Assembly (NCBI RefSeq): GCF_002251835.1
Contig: NZ_NOXV01000301.1
Location: 62,499-114,094, forward strand
Length of the DNA stretch: 51,596 nucleotides
Direction: 5' to 3'
From: Flavobacterium cyanobacteriorum
GTDB lineage: Bacteria; Bacteroidota; Bacteroidia; Flavobacteriales; Flavobacteriaceae
Shown: one piece after another, positions 26,441 to 36,026 of the stretch
How positions within the stretch are numbered: position 1 is the stretch's first letter
How the letters are laid out: each line of letters begins with the position of its first letter
The notes under the pieces: generated by a model
Seen by the model: the letters and a program-made list of their open reading frames with translations, nothing else
The model's database searches: none
Told to the model about the DNA's origin: nothing
Made by a program: the position numbers and the translations under genes

Positions 26441-28708
26441 ATGAAAAGATTTAAGAACAGCCTTTTTTACATCGCGGTTATAGTTATTTTCTCTGCAATT
26501 ATATTCTGGGCATTAAAGAACGGCAAAAAGCTTGAAGCGGGCCGCCAAATAGTTGATAAAACTACCGGCAAGGGCCAGTGGCAGGATTTTCTTGACTCAT
26601 TACATGTTAATCTTACACACCCGCTTGCATTGCTGCTGGTGCAGATTATAGCTATTTTGTTTGTGGCACGCCTGTTCGGCTGGATATGCAAGCGCATAGG
26701 CCAGCCTACTGTAATTGGCGAAATGATTGCCGGTATTGTGTTGGGGCCATCGCTCATGGGCATGTTCTTCCCGGAATATTCAGCCCTGCTTTTTCCAAAA
26801 GAATCATTGGGCAACCTCCAGTTCCTGAGCCAGATAGGGCTTATACTATTCATGTATGTCGTGGGTATGGAGCTGGACCTGAGCGTACTGCGGAATAAAG
26901 CGAAAGATGCCGTGATAATAAGCCATGCCAGCATCATCATCCCATTTACACTTGGTACGGTTCTGGCTTATTTCATCTATGACCAGTTTGCACCGCAGGG
27001 TATTGCTTTTTCCTCGTTCTGCCTTTTTTTGGGTATAGCCATGAGTATTACCGCTTTTCCGGTTCTGGCCAGGATAGTGCAGGAAAGGGGGCTGCACCGC
27101 ACCCGTATTGGAGCACTTGTAATTACCTGTGCTGCCGCAGATGACGTCACCGCCTGGTGCATACTTGCGGCTGTAATTGCTATTGTAAAAGCAGGCTCTT
27201 TCGTAAGTTCACTTTACATATTAGGGCTTTCGGTGCTATATGTACTCCTGATGCTTTATGTTGTCCGGCCATTCCTGAAAAGGATTGGCGACCTCTATGG
27301 CAATAAAGAAAATGTTTCAAAACCCGTTGTGGCTATATTCTTCCTCACACTTCTGATTTCAGCCTACACTACCGAAATTATAGGGATACACGCCCTTTTT
27401 GGAGCTTTTATGGCCGGTGCTATTATGCCGGAGAGCATGCGCTTCAGGAACCTTTTCATTGAAAAAGTGGAGGATGTTTCGCAAATCATGTTATTGCCTC
27501 TTTTTTTTGTATTTACCGGCCTCCGGACACAGATTGGCCTTCTTGATGACCCTTACATGTGGGAAGTGTGTGGCTTTATCATTCTTGTGGCTGTAGTAGG
27601 CAAATTCCTTGGAAGCGCCATCACTGCCAGGTTTGTGGGGCAGAACTGGCGTGACAGCTTTACTATAGGTGCCCTCATGAATACCCGCGGGCTCATGGAA
27701 CTTATTGTTCTAAACATTGGTTTTGACCTTGGTGTACTTTCTAAAGAGGTCTTTTCCATGATGGTTATCATGGCATTGGCTACTACTTTTATGACAGGGC
27801 CGGCGCTGGACCTTATAGGCTTTATATTCAATAGGAAAAAGAACTACATACCAGCCGAAATCAGGCAGGTAAGCCAGTTCAAAGTACTCGTATCATTTGA
27901 CAGTCCTGAAGGTGGAAAAACACTGTTACGCCTGGCCAACAGCTTTGTACGCAAGCTTAGTGGCAATGCCATGGTTACGGCTATGCATGTTTCGCCCAGT
28001 AACGAAATCCATACATTCAACATTGACGAGTATGAGAAGGAAAGCTTTAAGCCTATTATAGCTGAAGCAGAAACGCTCAAACAGAAGGTAACCACCCTTT
28101 TCCGGGCCACTACCGATATGGATGCGGATATAGCAACCGTGGCAAATAAAGGCGAGTTTGACCTGGTGTTAATTGATATTGGGCAATCCATTTTTGAAGG
28201 TACGCTGCTGGGCAAGATACTAGGCTTTACTACACGGATTATAAATCCTGAAAGCCTGCTCAACACTTTTACAGGTAAGGAAAAACTCTTTGAAAATTCG
28301 CCTTTCGATGAAAAGACACAACAAATATTAAACAAAACAGAATCACCTGTGGGGGTATTTGTTGATAAAGAATTTAAAGGCACCGAAAAAGTTTTTGTGG
28401 CCATTTTTGATACGGCAGATGCCTTTCTTATTGATTATGCCCGCAAACTTATAAGCAATGCCGGATCACAGGTTACAGTGCTTAATGCAAGCCATATCAA
28501 GGATAACCCGCATATCAAGGAAACGATACAAAGTATTGAGCATACCGCACCTAACCATATAAAACTGCTAAACCAGAGGAAGCTCGAAAAAGAATTCCTG
28601 CAGGGCCAGGACCTGATGATAATAAGTGTTGAGAGCTGGCGTAAACTTATTGAATCGCGCAGTATATGGCTTAACCATACCCCCTCGCTGTTAATTATAA
28701 AGCCATAA
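26441..28708 (+). CDS. CPA2-type cation:proton antiporter with universal-stress-like tail
   Basis: 755 residues. One N-terminal helix (about 8-27) precedes the Na+/H+ exchanger domain (about 60-465, about 12 helices). This includes RIGQPTVIGEMIAGIVLGPS, the CPA2 core CAAADDVTAWCILA (the Asp-Asp pair of the transport site) and NTRGLMELIVLNIG. The C-terminal third (about 480-755) is cytosolic, with two USP-like alpha/beta halves (FKVLVSFDSPEGGKTLLRLA and EKVFVAIFDTADAFL). The family exchanges K+ or Na+ for protons; ion preference cannot be read here. It is a single gene on its own, downstream of a terminator. Confidence 0.93.
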   Translation: MKRFKNSLFYIAVIVIFSAIIFWALKNGKKLEAGRQIVDKTTGKGQWQDFLDSLHVNLTHPLALLLVQIIAILFVARLFGWICKRIGQPTVIGEMIAGIVLGPSLMGMFFPEYSALLFPKESLGNLQFLSQIGLILFMYVVGMELDLSVLRNKAKDAVIISHASIIIPFTLGTVLAYFIYDQFAPQGIAFSSFCLFLGIAMSITAFPVLARIVQERGLHRTRIGALVITCAAADDVTAWCILAAVIAIVKAGSFVSSLYILGLSVLYVLLMLYVVRPFLKRIGDLYGNKENVSKPVVAIFFLTLLISAYTTEIIGIHALFGAFMAGAIMPESMRFRNLFIEKVEDVSQIMLLPLFFVFTGLRTQIGLLDDPYMWEVCGFIILVAVVGKFLGSAITARFVGQNWRDSFTIGALMNTRGLMELIVLNIGFDLGVLSKEVFSMMVIMALATTFMTGPALDLIGFIFNRKKNYIPAEIRQVSQFKVLVSFDSPEGGKTLLRLANSFVRKLSGNAMVTAMHVSPSNEIHTFNIDEYEKESFKPIIAEAETLKQKVTTLFRATTDMDADIATVANKGEFDLVLIDIGQSIFEGTLLGKILGFTTRIINPESLLNTFTGKEKLFENSPFDEKTQQILNKTESPVGVFVDKEFKGTEKVFVAIFDTADAFLIDYARKLISNAGSQVTVLNASHIKDNPHIKETIQSIEHTAPNHIKLLNQRKLEKEFLQGQDLMIISVESWRKLIESRSIWLNHTPSLLIIKP

Positions 28709-28796
28709 ATGCCATATTTGCAGGTAGTGAATTAACATACCCGTAAAACACACATGCTTATATTATTGTAAATTTATAGCACTAAAACATAAATAT

Positions 28797-29846
28797 ATGA
28801 TACAGGTAAATGCATATGCGGCGTATGACGCCAAAACTCCCCTTAAGCCTTTTAGTTTTGAAAGGAAAGAACTCGCCCCAAACCAGATACAGATTGATAT
28901 TTTATACAGTGGTGTGTGCCACAGTGATATACATTCGGCCCGTAGTGAATGGGGCCCGGCTAAATATCCGCTGGTACCCGGCCATGAAATTACGGGCCGT
29001 GTCATAAATGTTGGCAGCAGCGTTACCAAGTTTAAAATTGGCGACCTGGCTGGTGTAGGCTGCTTTGTGGACTCCTGCCGTACCTGCCCAAGCTGCCGCG
29101 AAGGGGAAGAGCAGTATTGTGAGGAGGGAATGACAGGTACCTACAACAGCTTTGAGCGCGGGACAACCATTCCAACCTACGGAGGCTATTCCACGAGTAT
29201 CAGTGTAGATGAAAATTATGCGTTGCATATCTCGGAAAAATTACCGCTTGAAGGAGTTGCCCCTTTGTTATGTGCCGGTATTACCACCTATTCGCCGCTG
29301 AGGTACCTGAAAGTGGGTAAAGGCCATAAAGTAGCAGTACTGGGACTTGGCGGCCTCGGGCATATGGCAGTGAAATTTGCCGCTTCGTTTGGTGCGGAAG
29401 TTACCATGCTTAGTGCCTCCCCGTCTAAGGAAGCTGATGCTAAAAAGCTGGGCGCACATAATTTTGCACTCACGTCTGATAAAAATACGATGAGTTCACT
29501 CGTAAATACATTCGATGTAATTATCAACACGGTGTCCGCACAGCATAATTACAGCGATTATACCGGCCTGCTCAGGAAGAACGGTACTATGGTAATACTC
29601 GGAATCCCGCCTGTGCCTTCACAGGTTCCCGCATTCAGCCTTATCGGCAAAAGAAGGAGCATTATGGGGAGTTTAATAGGCGGCATAGCCGAAACACAGG
29701 AAATGCTGGATTATTGTGCCGAACATAATATAGTGTCAGATGTAGAGGTCATTAATATGGACTATATAAACGAAGCTTATGAACGTATGATAAAAAGCGA
29801 TGTAAAATACAGGTTTGTGATTGACATGGCTTCGCTCAAAAATTAA
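28797..29846 (+). CDS. Zinc-dependent alcohol dehydrogenase (YahK/cinnamyl type)
   Basis: 349-residue MDR of the CAD/YahK group, NADP-preferring aldehyde reductases of broad range. The catalytic zinc ligands are in GVCHSDIHSA and GHEITG; the structural zinc loop has four Cys (DSCRTCPSCREGEEQYC); the Rossmann motif is GLGGLGHMAVKFA. AMG-like ends and VEVINMDYINEAYERM fit the family. It is monocistronic, with a near-consensus TAAATTTA upstream and a strong terminator downstream. The physiological substrate is unknown. Confidence 0.93.
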   Translation: MIQVNAYAAYDAKTPLKPFSFERKELAPNQIQIDILYSGVCHSDIHSARSEWGPAKYPLVPGHEITGRVINVGSSVTKFKIGDLAGVGCFVDSCRTCPSCREGEEQYCEEGMTGTYNSFERGTTIPTYGGYSTSISVDENYALHISEKLPLEGVAPLLCAGITTYSPLRYLKVGKGHKVAVLGLGGLGHMAVKFAASFGAEVTMLSASPSKEADAKKLGAHNFALTSDKNTMSSLVNTFDVIINTVSAQHNYSDYTGLLRKNGTMVILGIPPVPSQVPAFSLIGKRRSIMGSLIGGIAETQEMLDYCAEHNIVSDVEVINMDYINEAYERMIKSDVKYRFVIDMASLKN

Positions 29847-29866
29847 ATTAATAAGTCGTTTTTCAC

Positions 29867-29906
29867 TAAGGGCTGTTCCTCAAAAAGGAGCAGCCCTTAT
29901 TTTTTA
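29867..29906 (+). terminator. Terminator after the alcohol dehydrogenase
   Basis: TAAGGGCTG (29867-29875) pairs with CAGCCCTTA (29891-29899), and TCCT/AGGA extend the stem. A T-run follows from 29900. Confidence 0.9.
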
Positions 29907-29994
29907 ACTTTTATTCAGTAAGAAATGTTTGCGGTTTGCACAATTATGCAACGGATGTGAAAAATTATGTAAGGACATGGCAGGTATGTGGAGG

Positions 29995-30002
29995 TAAATT
30001 TG
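29995..30002 (+). promoter_or_regulatory. TAnnTTTG box of the glycan cluster
   Basis: TAAATTTG about 95 nt before the first cluster gene. No clear TTG is seen 18-20 nt upstream. The ~90-nt leader that would result is longer than most in this window. It is the only promoter-like box seen before 30097. Confidence 0.5.
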
Positions 30003-30096
30003 TGATATGAGGCAGCAGGAATTATCTCACAAAATTTAACAAATCCTTAAGTTTTGTAGCTGAAATCCCGCTGTAAGAGTTAAAACCGGGTAAAAT

Positions 30097-30804
30097 ATGG
30101 CATCTTCTTCTTCCCATCTTGCTTTGGTAACCGGCGGTTCAGGTGGTATAGGAAATGCAATAGCCAGAAAATTTGCCTTAGAAGATTATAAGGTCGTCAT
30201 AGCCGATATTGTTCCGCCTGCTGTAAGCCGGCACAATATTGAATATTTTGGTTGTGATGTGAGAGACGCGGATGCGGTTAACGGCCTTTTTGCAGGTGTT
30301 TTAAAAAGCTACGGAAGGCTGCCCGACACACTGGTGCTATCCGCAGGAAGGGGAATACACGAGCGGCTAACAGAAGGCGATCCTGAAAAGTGGCATGAAG
30401 TTATTGACCTTAATGTTATGGGCGTGTTGCGGTGCATCAGGGCATTTGTGCCACCAATGGAGGAGCAAGGAGAGGGAGAAGTAGTAATTATATCATCAGT
30501 TGCCGCAACGAAGGCTTACGCATACGGAGGTATTTATGGTGCTTCAAAAGCAGCAGTGGAAATGATAGCCGAAACTTTACGGCTTGAAACGCTGCCGGGG
30601 GTTAGGGTAACCATAGTGGCGCCCGGAGTTGTAGACACGGAATTTTTTAAAAATGAAGTGTCGGGCAATAAAAGTGTTAAAGATATAGGCGTAGGAAGCC
30701 TTTCGGCAGAAGATATAGCCGAAGATGTTTTTTATGCCATCAGCAAAAAAAAGGGGACAGGAATAAATAAGATAATTACAAGGCCTGCGGCGCAGGATTT
30801 TTAA
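30097..30804 (+). CDS. SDR-family oxidoreductase
   Basis: A 235-residue classical short-chain dehydrogenase. NAD(P) motif TGGSGGIGNAIA, NAG-like LSAGRG, catalytic Ser in IISSVAA and YGASK (Tyr-x3-Lys), with APGVVDTEFF after it. The acidic residue after strand 2 (VVIADIVPP) suggests NAD over NADP. It is the first gene of the nine-gene glycan cluster, 31 nt before the epimerase. Here it probably oxidises or reduces a sugar or sugar-derived intermediate, an inference from context. The substrate is not predictable. Confidence 0.9.
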   Translation: MASSSSHLALVTGGSGGIGNAIARKFALEDYKVVIADIVPPAVSRHNIEYFGCDVRDADAVNGLFAGVLKSYGRLPDTLVLSAGRGIHERLTEGDPEKWHEVIDLNVMGVLRCIRAFVPPMEEQGEGEVVIISSVAATKAYAYGGIYGASKAAVEMIAETLRLETLPGVRVTIVAPGVVDTEFFKNEVSGNKSVKDIGVGSLSAEDIAEDVFYAISKKKGTGINKIITRPAAQDF

Positions 30805-30835
30805 AAGAACCAACTACTAAATTAACAAAAGGACT

Positions 30836-31948
30836 ATGAAAAAAAGAGTTTTAATTACAGGGGGCGCCGGATTTATTGGTTCGCACCTTGCTGATGAGCT
30901 GATTGAAAAAGGGTATGAAGTGCGTGCGCTTGATAATTTAAGCGAGCAGGTACACGGGCCCGGTGCCGGAAGGCCGCAATACCTTAACCCGGAGGTAGAA
31001 CTGATAGTGGGAGATGTAAGGGATAAAGATACAGTAGCTGATGCATTGCAGGGTGTTGATGCGGTTTTCCATTTTGCGGCTATGGTAGGTGTAGGCCAGA
31101 GCATGTACCAGATAAAAGAGTATACCGATGTAAACAATGTGGGTACAGCCGTGCTTCTCGAGGCGCTGATTGAAAATCCGGTTAAAAAGCTGGTTGTAGC
31201 CTCAAGCATGAGCATATATGGCGAAGGCTTATATAAAGATTCGCAAGGCGGCCTTGTACAGGAAGGCGAAAGAAGTATTGACGACCTCAGGAAACAGCAA
31301 TGGAACCTGTATGATGAAGCGGCTGATTTTTCTCCACTGCCAACACCGGAAACTAAAAAACCATCGCTTTCATCGGTTTACGCGCTTTCAAAATACGACC
31401 AGGAGCGCCTTTGCCTTATAACCGGTAAGGCGTATAATATACCAACTACAGCGCTTCGCTTTTTTAATGTATATGGTACGCGCCAGGCATTATCAAACCC
31501 ATACACAGGAGTACTGGCAATCTTTGCATCGCGCCTGCTTAATGATAACTCACCACTGATATTTGAGGACGGCCTGCAAAAAAGGGATTTTGTACACGTA
31601 AAAGATGTAGCACGCGCCTGCCGCCTTGCACTGGAAACTCCTGAAGCTGAGGGGGAAGTGTTTAACGTGGGCAGCGGCAACCAATATACAATTGTTGAAA
31701 TTGCCGAAAAGCTTGCTAAGGTTATGGGCAAGGATATCCCTGCACAGATTACTGCAAAATACAGGGTTGGCGATATACGCCACTGCTTCTCTGACCTTAC
31801 CAAAGCAAAACGCGTACTTGGCTATGAGCCACAGGTAGATTTTGAAGAAGGCCTGGCCGAACTGGCCGAATGGCTTGAAGGGCAAATAGCTGTAGACAGC
31901 GTAAGCAAAGCAACCGAAGAACTTGCCTCAAGAGGTTTAACCGTTTAA
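30836..31948 (+). CDS. NAD-dependent sugar epimerase/dehydratase
   Basis: A 370-residue extended SDR that acts on nucleotide sugars. GGAGFIGSHLADELIEKGYEV is the cofactor site; Ser-Met-Ser in VVASSMSIYGEG and YALSKYDQERL supply the catalytic Ser and Tyr-x3-Lys. The C-terminal part has the sugar-binding RFFNVYGTRQ and DFVHVKDVARACRLAL. It is closest in pattern to UDP-glucose 4-epimerase-like enzymes. The following gene ends in a second, different epimerase domain, so the cluster probably makes a modified sugar in two steps (inference). Confidence 0.92.
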   Translation: MKKRVLITGGAGFIGSHLADELIEKGYEVRALDNLSEQVHGPGAGRPQYLNPEVELIVGDVRDKDTVADALQGVDAVFHFAAMVGVGQSMYQIKEYTDVNNVGTAVLLEALIENPVKKLVVASSMSIYGEGLYKDSQGGLVQEGERSIDDLRKQQWNLYDEAADFSPLPTPETKKPSLSSVYALSKYDQERLCLITGKAYNIPTTALRFFNVYGTRQALSNPYTGVLAIFASRLLNDNSPLIFEDGLQKRDFVHVKDVARACRLALETPEAEGEVFNVGSGNQYTIVEIAEKLAKVMGKDIPAQITAKYRVGDIRHCFSDLTKAKRVLGYEPQVDFEEGLAELAEWLEGQIAVDSVSKATEELASRGLTV

Positions 31949-31957
31949 TTTTTAAGT

Positions 31958-33982
31958 ATGAAAAAAGTAACAGTTAAGCCGGATACGTCAAAAATTGGTA
32001 TGGTGGAGTGGTTCCGCCCCGGGCAATACGAAAAAGTAAAACAGGCTATAAAAGATTTAAAAAAACTGGGAATAACAAAACTACGTACAGGTGTTTCATG
32101 GGCCGAATGGCATGTGGAAGGCAGTCCTGAATGGTACGACTGGCTTTTTCCTGAACTAAGCAGGCATGTGGAGATACTGCCTTGTTTTTTATATACACCG
32201 CCATCAATGGGAGAGGCAGACAGGGTATCGGCACCGCCAAAGTACCTAAAAGCCTATGCTGATTTTATTGATGTAATGATAACCCGCTACGGTGATTATT
32301 TTAACTGGATAGAGCTTTGGAATGAGCCAAACAATATAGTTGAGTACGACTTTACACTCGATACATCCTGGAACAAGTTTGCCGAAATGATAGGCAACGC
32401 GGCCTACTGGGCACAGCACAGGGGAAAAAAAACGCTGCTTGGCGGCATGAGCCCTATAGATCCTAACTGGCTGCAAACCATGACTGAAAGGGGGGTGCTT
32501 CAATATATTGACGCTGTAGGTGTACATGGTTTTCCTGAAACATTTGACCAGGTGTGGGACGGATGGGAAGAGAACCTTCGTGCCGTGCGTGAAGTACTGG
32601 AAAGTAATGGCCTGAATACTCAAATCTGGATTAGCGAAGCAGGTTTCTCTACCTGGCAGGGTGATGAGGTGAAGCAGTGGGAGCAGTTTAAAGAAGTAAT
32701 CAATTCTACAGCTGACAGGATTTACTGGTACGGATTAAGCGACCTCGATCCGCAATATGCAACGGTTGCAGGCTTTCACCTGGATGACAGGGAGTATTAC
32801 TTCGGCATGAAAAGACATGATGGGACAGAGAAGCTTTTGTATAAATTATTAGCCAAAGAAGGTATGGAAAATATAAACAGGCATAACTACATCAGCAAGC
32901 AATATGCTATTAATGAAAAAGAAAAATATACATTGATTACAGGGGGCGCGGGCTTTATTGGGACTAACCTTGCCAGCCGCCTACTTAGTGAAGGCAAAAA
33001 AGTAATGATTTATGATAACCTTTCGCGTGCCGGTGTAGAGCAAAACCTGCAATGGCTGCAAAAAGAGTATGGCGATAAGCTAATAGTGCAGGTGGCCGAC
33101 ATCAGGGAAAAAAGAATACTCGAGGAATGCGTAAAAGGTGCAGAGCAGGTATTCCACTTTTCGGCACAGGTGGCGGTAACGTCATCATTAATCAACCCTA
33201 CGCATGATTTTGAAGTGAATATTGCAGGCACATTCAACATTCTGGAAGCTATCCGTAAATCGCCAAACAAGCCGCCACTGGTATTTACTTCTACCAACAA
33301 AGTCTACGGTGACCTGCTGGACCTTGGCCTTAAAACGGATAATACCCGCTATTATCCTGAAGATAAATACTTCAGGGAAAATGGTATTGACGAAAGCAGG
33401 TCTTTGGATTTCCACAGCCCTTACGGTTGCTCTAAAGGCGCTGCCGACCAGTATGTGCTTGATTATTCAAGGTCTTATGGTTTAAAGACTGCTGTATTCA
33501 GGATGAGCTGTATTTACGGACCTCACCAGTTTGGTAATGAAGACCAGGGCTGGGTGGCACACTTCCTTATACAGGCGCTTCAGGACAATCCTGTCACGAT
33601 TTATGGTAACGGAAAACAGGTACGCGATATCCTTTATGTAGAAGACCTGGTAGATGCGTTTGTTTTGGCTCAGAAAAACATTGATAAAATTGCAGGACAG
33701 GCATTCAACATTGGTGGAGGAGCCGAAAATACGGTTAGCCTTGTTGAGATACTTGACATTATTAAAGATAAAACCGGCAAGGTGATGGACATAACTTTTG
33801 AGGAATGGCGTACGGGAGATCAGCAGTATTATGTATCTGATACGAAAAAATTCAGGAAAGCTACAGGATGGAAGCCAAAATATTCAGTAAATGACGGTGT
33901 AGAAGGATTACTGTCATGGCTATGCGAAACAAGAGGGATAGAATTGCCTGAAAGAAGTATATCTAAAGCTATTGCAATATAA
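31958..33982 (+). CDS. Fusion of a clan GH-A glycosidase-like domain and a nucleotide-sugar epimerase
   Basis: 674 residues in one uninterrupted frame. Residues 1-305 look like a TIM-barrel glycoside hydrolase of clan GH-A: IELWNEPNN places a likely acid/base at Glu123, and IWISEAGF a likely nucleophile at Glu227, 104 residues apart as expected. Residues about 320-665 are an extended SDR with GGAGFIGTNLASRLL, FTSTNKVYGD, YGCSKGAADQYVLDY and RMSCIYGPHQFG, similar to CDP-paratose/tyvelose epimerases. There is no signal peptide, so the hydrolase half is cytosolic. A short linker (about 305-320) joins them. Its TAA overlaps the next ATG by one base. Such a pairing is unusual; see the hunt section. 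Confidence 0.88.
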   Translation: MKKVTVKPDTSKIGMVEWFRPGQYEKVKQAIKDLKKLGITKLRTGVSWAEWHVEGSPEWYDWLFPELSRHVEILPCFLYTPPSMGEADRVSAPPKYLKAYADFIDVMITRYGDYFNWIELWNEPNNIVEYDFTLDTSWNKFAEMIGNAAYWAQHRGKKTLLGGMSPIDPNWLQTMTERGVLQYIDAVGVHGFPETFDQVWDGWEENLRAVREVLESNGLNTQIWISEAGFSTWQGDEVKQWEQFKEVINSTADRIYWYGLSDLDPQYATVAGFHLDDREYYFGMKRHDGTEKLLYKLLAKEGMENINRHNYISKQYAINEKEKYTLITGGAGFIGTNLASRLLSEGKKVMIYDNLSRAGVEQNLQWLQKEYGDKLIVQVADIREKRILEECVKGAEQVFHFSAQVAVTSSLINPTHDFEVNIAGTFNILEAIRKSPNKPPLVFTSTNKVYGDLLDLGLKTDNTRYYPEDKYFRENGIDESRSLDFHSPYGCSKGAADQYVLDYSRSYGLKTAVFRMSCIYGPHQFGNEDQGWVAHFLIQALQDNPVTIYGNGKQVRDILYVEDLVDAFVLAQKNIDKIAGQAFNIGGGAENTVSLVEILDIIKDKTGKVMDITFEEWRTGDQQYYVSDTKKFRKATGWKPKYSVNDGVEGLLSWLCETRGIELPERSISKAIAI

Positions 33983-34995
33983 TGGAAACAGGAACAGTAA
34001 CCACTGTAGAAACCACTACAACTGCACGCACAGCTACTATGCAGGCAGTAGTGCTTACTACACCGGGAAAAGCTGAATTACGGAATGTGCCGATGCCGGA
34101 GCCGCGAGAAGGAGAAGTAAGGATAAAGCTGGAAGGTTCAGGCGTATGCGCCTCCAACATCCCGGTATGGGAAGGGCGTCACTGGTTCAGCTATCCCATA
34201 CCCGCGGGTAACCCGGGGCATGAAGGCTGGGGTGTAGTAGATAAACTAGGTAAAGGCGTAGAGGGCATTGAAGAAGGCGAACGTGTGGCCTGCCTGTCAT
34301 ACAACGCCTATGCACAATATGATATTGCTAAAGCGGATGAAGTTGTAAAGTTACCTGCTTCTCTGGATGGGAAGCCTTTCCCGGGGGAACCGTTGGGTTG
34401 CGCCATGAATATTTTCAAACGTAGCGACATCCAAAAAGGGCAGAAGGTAGCCATAGTGGGTGCAGGCTTTTTAGGGGCATTACTGGTGCAGCTTTGCAAA
34501 TCGGCCGGGGCAGAGGTAATAGCTGTTTCAAAACGTGAATTTTCACTGGAAACTGCCACCAATGCAGGAGCAGATTATCTTGTGCCGATGGACGACCACT
34601 ATAAAATCATCAAAAGAGTAACAGAAATAACAGACAATAAACTTTGCGAACGTGTAATTGAGGTTACAGGCAAAGAATGGCCGCTGAACCTGTCAATAGA
34701 ACTGACTGCTGAAAGAGGGAAATTGATTGTGGCAGGTTTCCACCAGGACGGTATGAGGCAGGTAAACGTGCAGATGCTGAACTGGAGGGGCATTGATATG
34801 ATTAGCGCCCATGAGCGCGACCCACAGCAGTATCTACAGGGTATGCGTGATGCCATTACAGCTATTGAAAATGGGCAGATGGACCCGTTCCCACTGTTTA
34901 CACATTCTTTTCTGTTGGAGAAAGCACAGGAGGCATTCAGCCACCTTACCGGCAGGCCCGATGGCTTTATTAAAGCACTTATCATTAATGAGTAA
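33982..34995 (+). CDS. Medium-chain dehydrogenase of the glycan cluster
   Basis: A 337-residue MDR. Catalytic-site residues are in GSGVCASN and NPGHEGWG, and the Rossmann loop is GAGFLGALLVQLCKSAGAEV. The structural-zinc four-Cys loop of classical alcohol dehydrogenases is absent, as in sorbitol- or threonine-dehydrogenase-like and sugar-oxidising members. The first 19 residues are a Thr-rich tail (TVTTVETTTTART), and the family start may be the ATG at 34039 (MQAVVLTTPGKAEL). The upstream ATG at 33982 overlaps the preceding stop by one base, which favours it. The substrate is probably a sugar or polyol intermediate of the cluster (inference). Confidence 0.88.
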   Translation: METGTVTTVETTTTARTATMQAVVLTTPGKAELRNVPMPEPREGEVRIKLEGSGVCASNIPVWEGRHWFSYPIPAGNPGHEGWGVVDKLGKGVEGIEEGERVACLSYNAYAQYDIAKADEVVKLPASLDGKPFPGEPLGCAMNIFKRSDIQKGQKVAIVGAGFLGALLVQLCKSAGAEVIAVSKREFSLETATNAGADYLVPMDDHYKIIKRVTEITDNKLCERVIEVTGKEWPLNLSIELTAERGKLIVAGFHQDGMRQVNVQMLNWRGIDMISAHERDPQQYLQGMRDAITAIENGQMDPFPLFTHSFLLEKAQEAFSHLTGRPDGFIKALIINE

Positions 34996-35000
34996 TTACC

Positions 35001-36026
35001 ATGGCACTAACAGAAGAACAACAGGATAAAAAAACACTTTCACTGGGATTTATTGGCGTAGGCTGGATTGGCCGCAACCGCATGGAAGTATTGCTTAACG
35101 CGGGAAAAGCCGAAGCAGCCATCATCTCAGAACCGTATGAACAAAATGCCACCGAGGCATTGAAATCAGCGCCCAATGCACTGGTAACGGATACACCTGA
35201 AAGTATTTATAGTAACCCAGGCCTTGATGGTATTGTTATAGCTACGCCCAGCGCTATGCATGCGGCACAATCGGTTGAAGCGCTGAATGCAGGCAAGGCT
35301 GTTTTCTGCCAGAAGCCGCTTGGCCGTACTGCTGATGAGGTAAGGCAGGTAGTGCAGGCCTCAAAGCAGGCTGATAAGCTGCTGGCAGTTGATTTATCCT
35401 ATCGCTATACAAAGGCTTTTAAAGCGGTGTATGATGTTATTACAAGTGGACAAATAGGTAAAGTGTATGCTGTTGACTTGACGTTCCACAACGCTTATGG
35501 GCCGGATAAGGAGTGGTTTTATGATATAAAGCGTTCCGGTGGGGGTTGTGTTATGGATTTAGGCATTCACCTTGTTGACCTTGCCTTATGGTCGCTCGGT
35601 TTCCCTGAAATTACTGAAATAAGCAGCCAATTATTTTGTAAAGGGGAAAAACTTGAGCCAAAGGAAGAAAAAGTAGAAGATTTCGCCCGGGTTTTAATGA
35701 TGACCGATGCAGATACCGCTATAAGCCTGGAGTGTTCATGGCATGTTTCTGCGGGGCAGGATGCTGTAATAGAAGCTAAATTTTACGGTACCGAAGGCGG
35801 GGCGGCATTTAAAAACATAAACGGGTCTTTCTATGATTTCACCGCAGAAAAATATAAGGGTACTCATAAGGAAATATTGGTGTCGCCACCCGATGATTGG
35901 AGCGGGCGTGCAGGAATTGCCTGGGCTGACGAAGTATTAAAAGGTACAGGATATGATTCCAAAACGGCTGAAGAATTTATAAAAACGGCTGAAATAATAG
36001 ACCGTATTTATGAAAGGCAGGCTTAA
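35001..36026 (+). CDS. Gfo/Idh/MocA-family oxidoreductase
   Basis: A 341-residue two-domain NAD(P) oxidoreductase. The N-terminal Rossmann domain is GFIGVGWIGRNRMEVLL. The usual EKP motif reads FCQKPLGRTADEV, with Gln for Glu. The C-terminal alpha/beta domain has GGGCVMDLGIHLVDLALW, whose Asp/His pair is the family's catalytic region. It acts on sugars, inositols or nucleotide sugars, commonly by C3 or C5 oxidation. It starts 5 nt after the MDR gene and its last 17 nt overlap the GT4 gene. Two oxidoreductases in a row suggest a redox epimerisation of the sugar (inference). Confidence 0.92.
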   Translation: MALTEEQQDKKTLSLGFIGVGWIGRNRMEVLLNAGKAEAAIISEPYEQNATEALKSAPNALVTDTPESIYSNPGLDGIVIATPSAMHAAQSVEALNAGKAVFCQKPLGRTADEVRQVVQASKQADKLLAVDLSYRYTKAFKAVYDVITSGQIGKVYAVDLTFHNAYGPDKEWFYDIKRSGGGCVMDLGIHLVDLALWSLGFPEITEISSQLFCKGEKLEPKEEKVEDFARVLMMTDADTAISLECSWHVSAGQDAVIEAKFYGTEGGAAFKNINGSFYDFTAEKYKGTHKEILVSPPDDWSGRAGIAWADEVLKGTGYDSKTAEEFIKTAEIIDRIYERQA

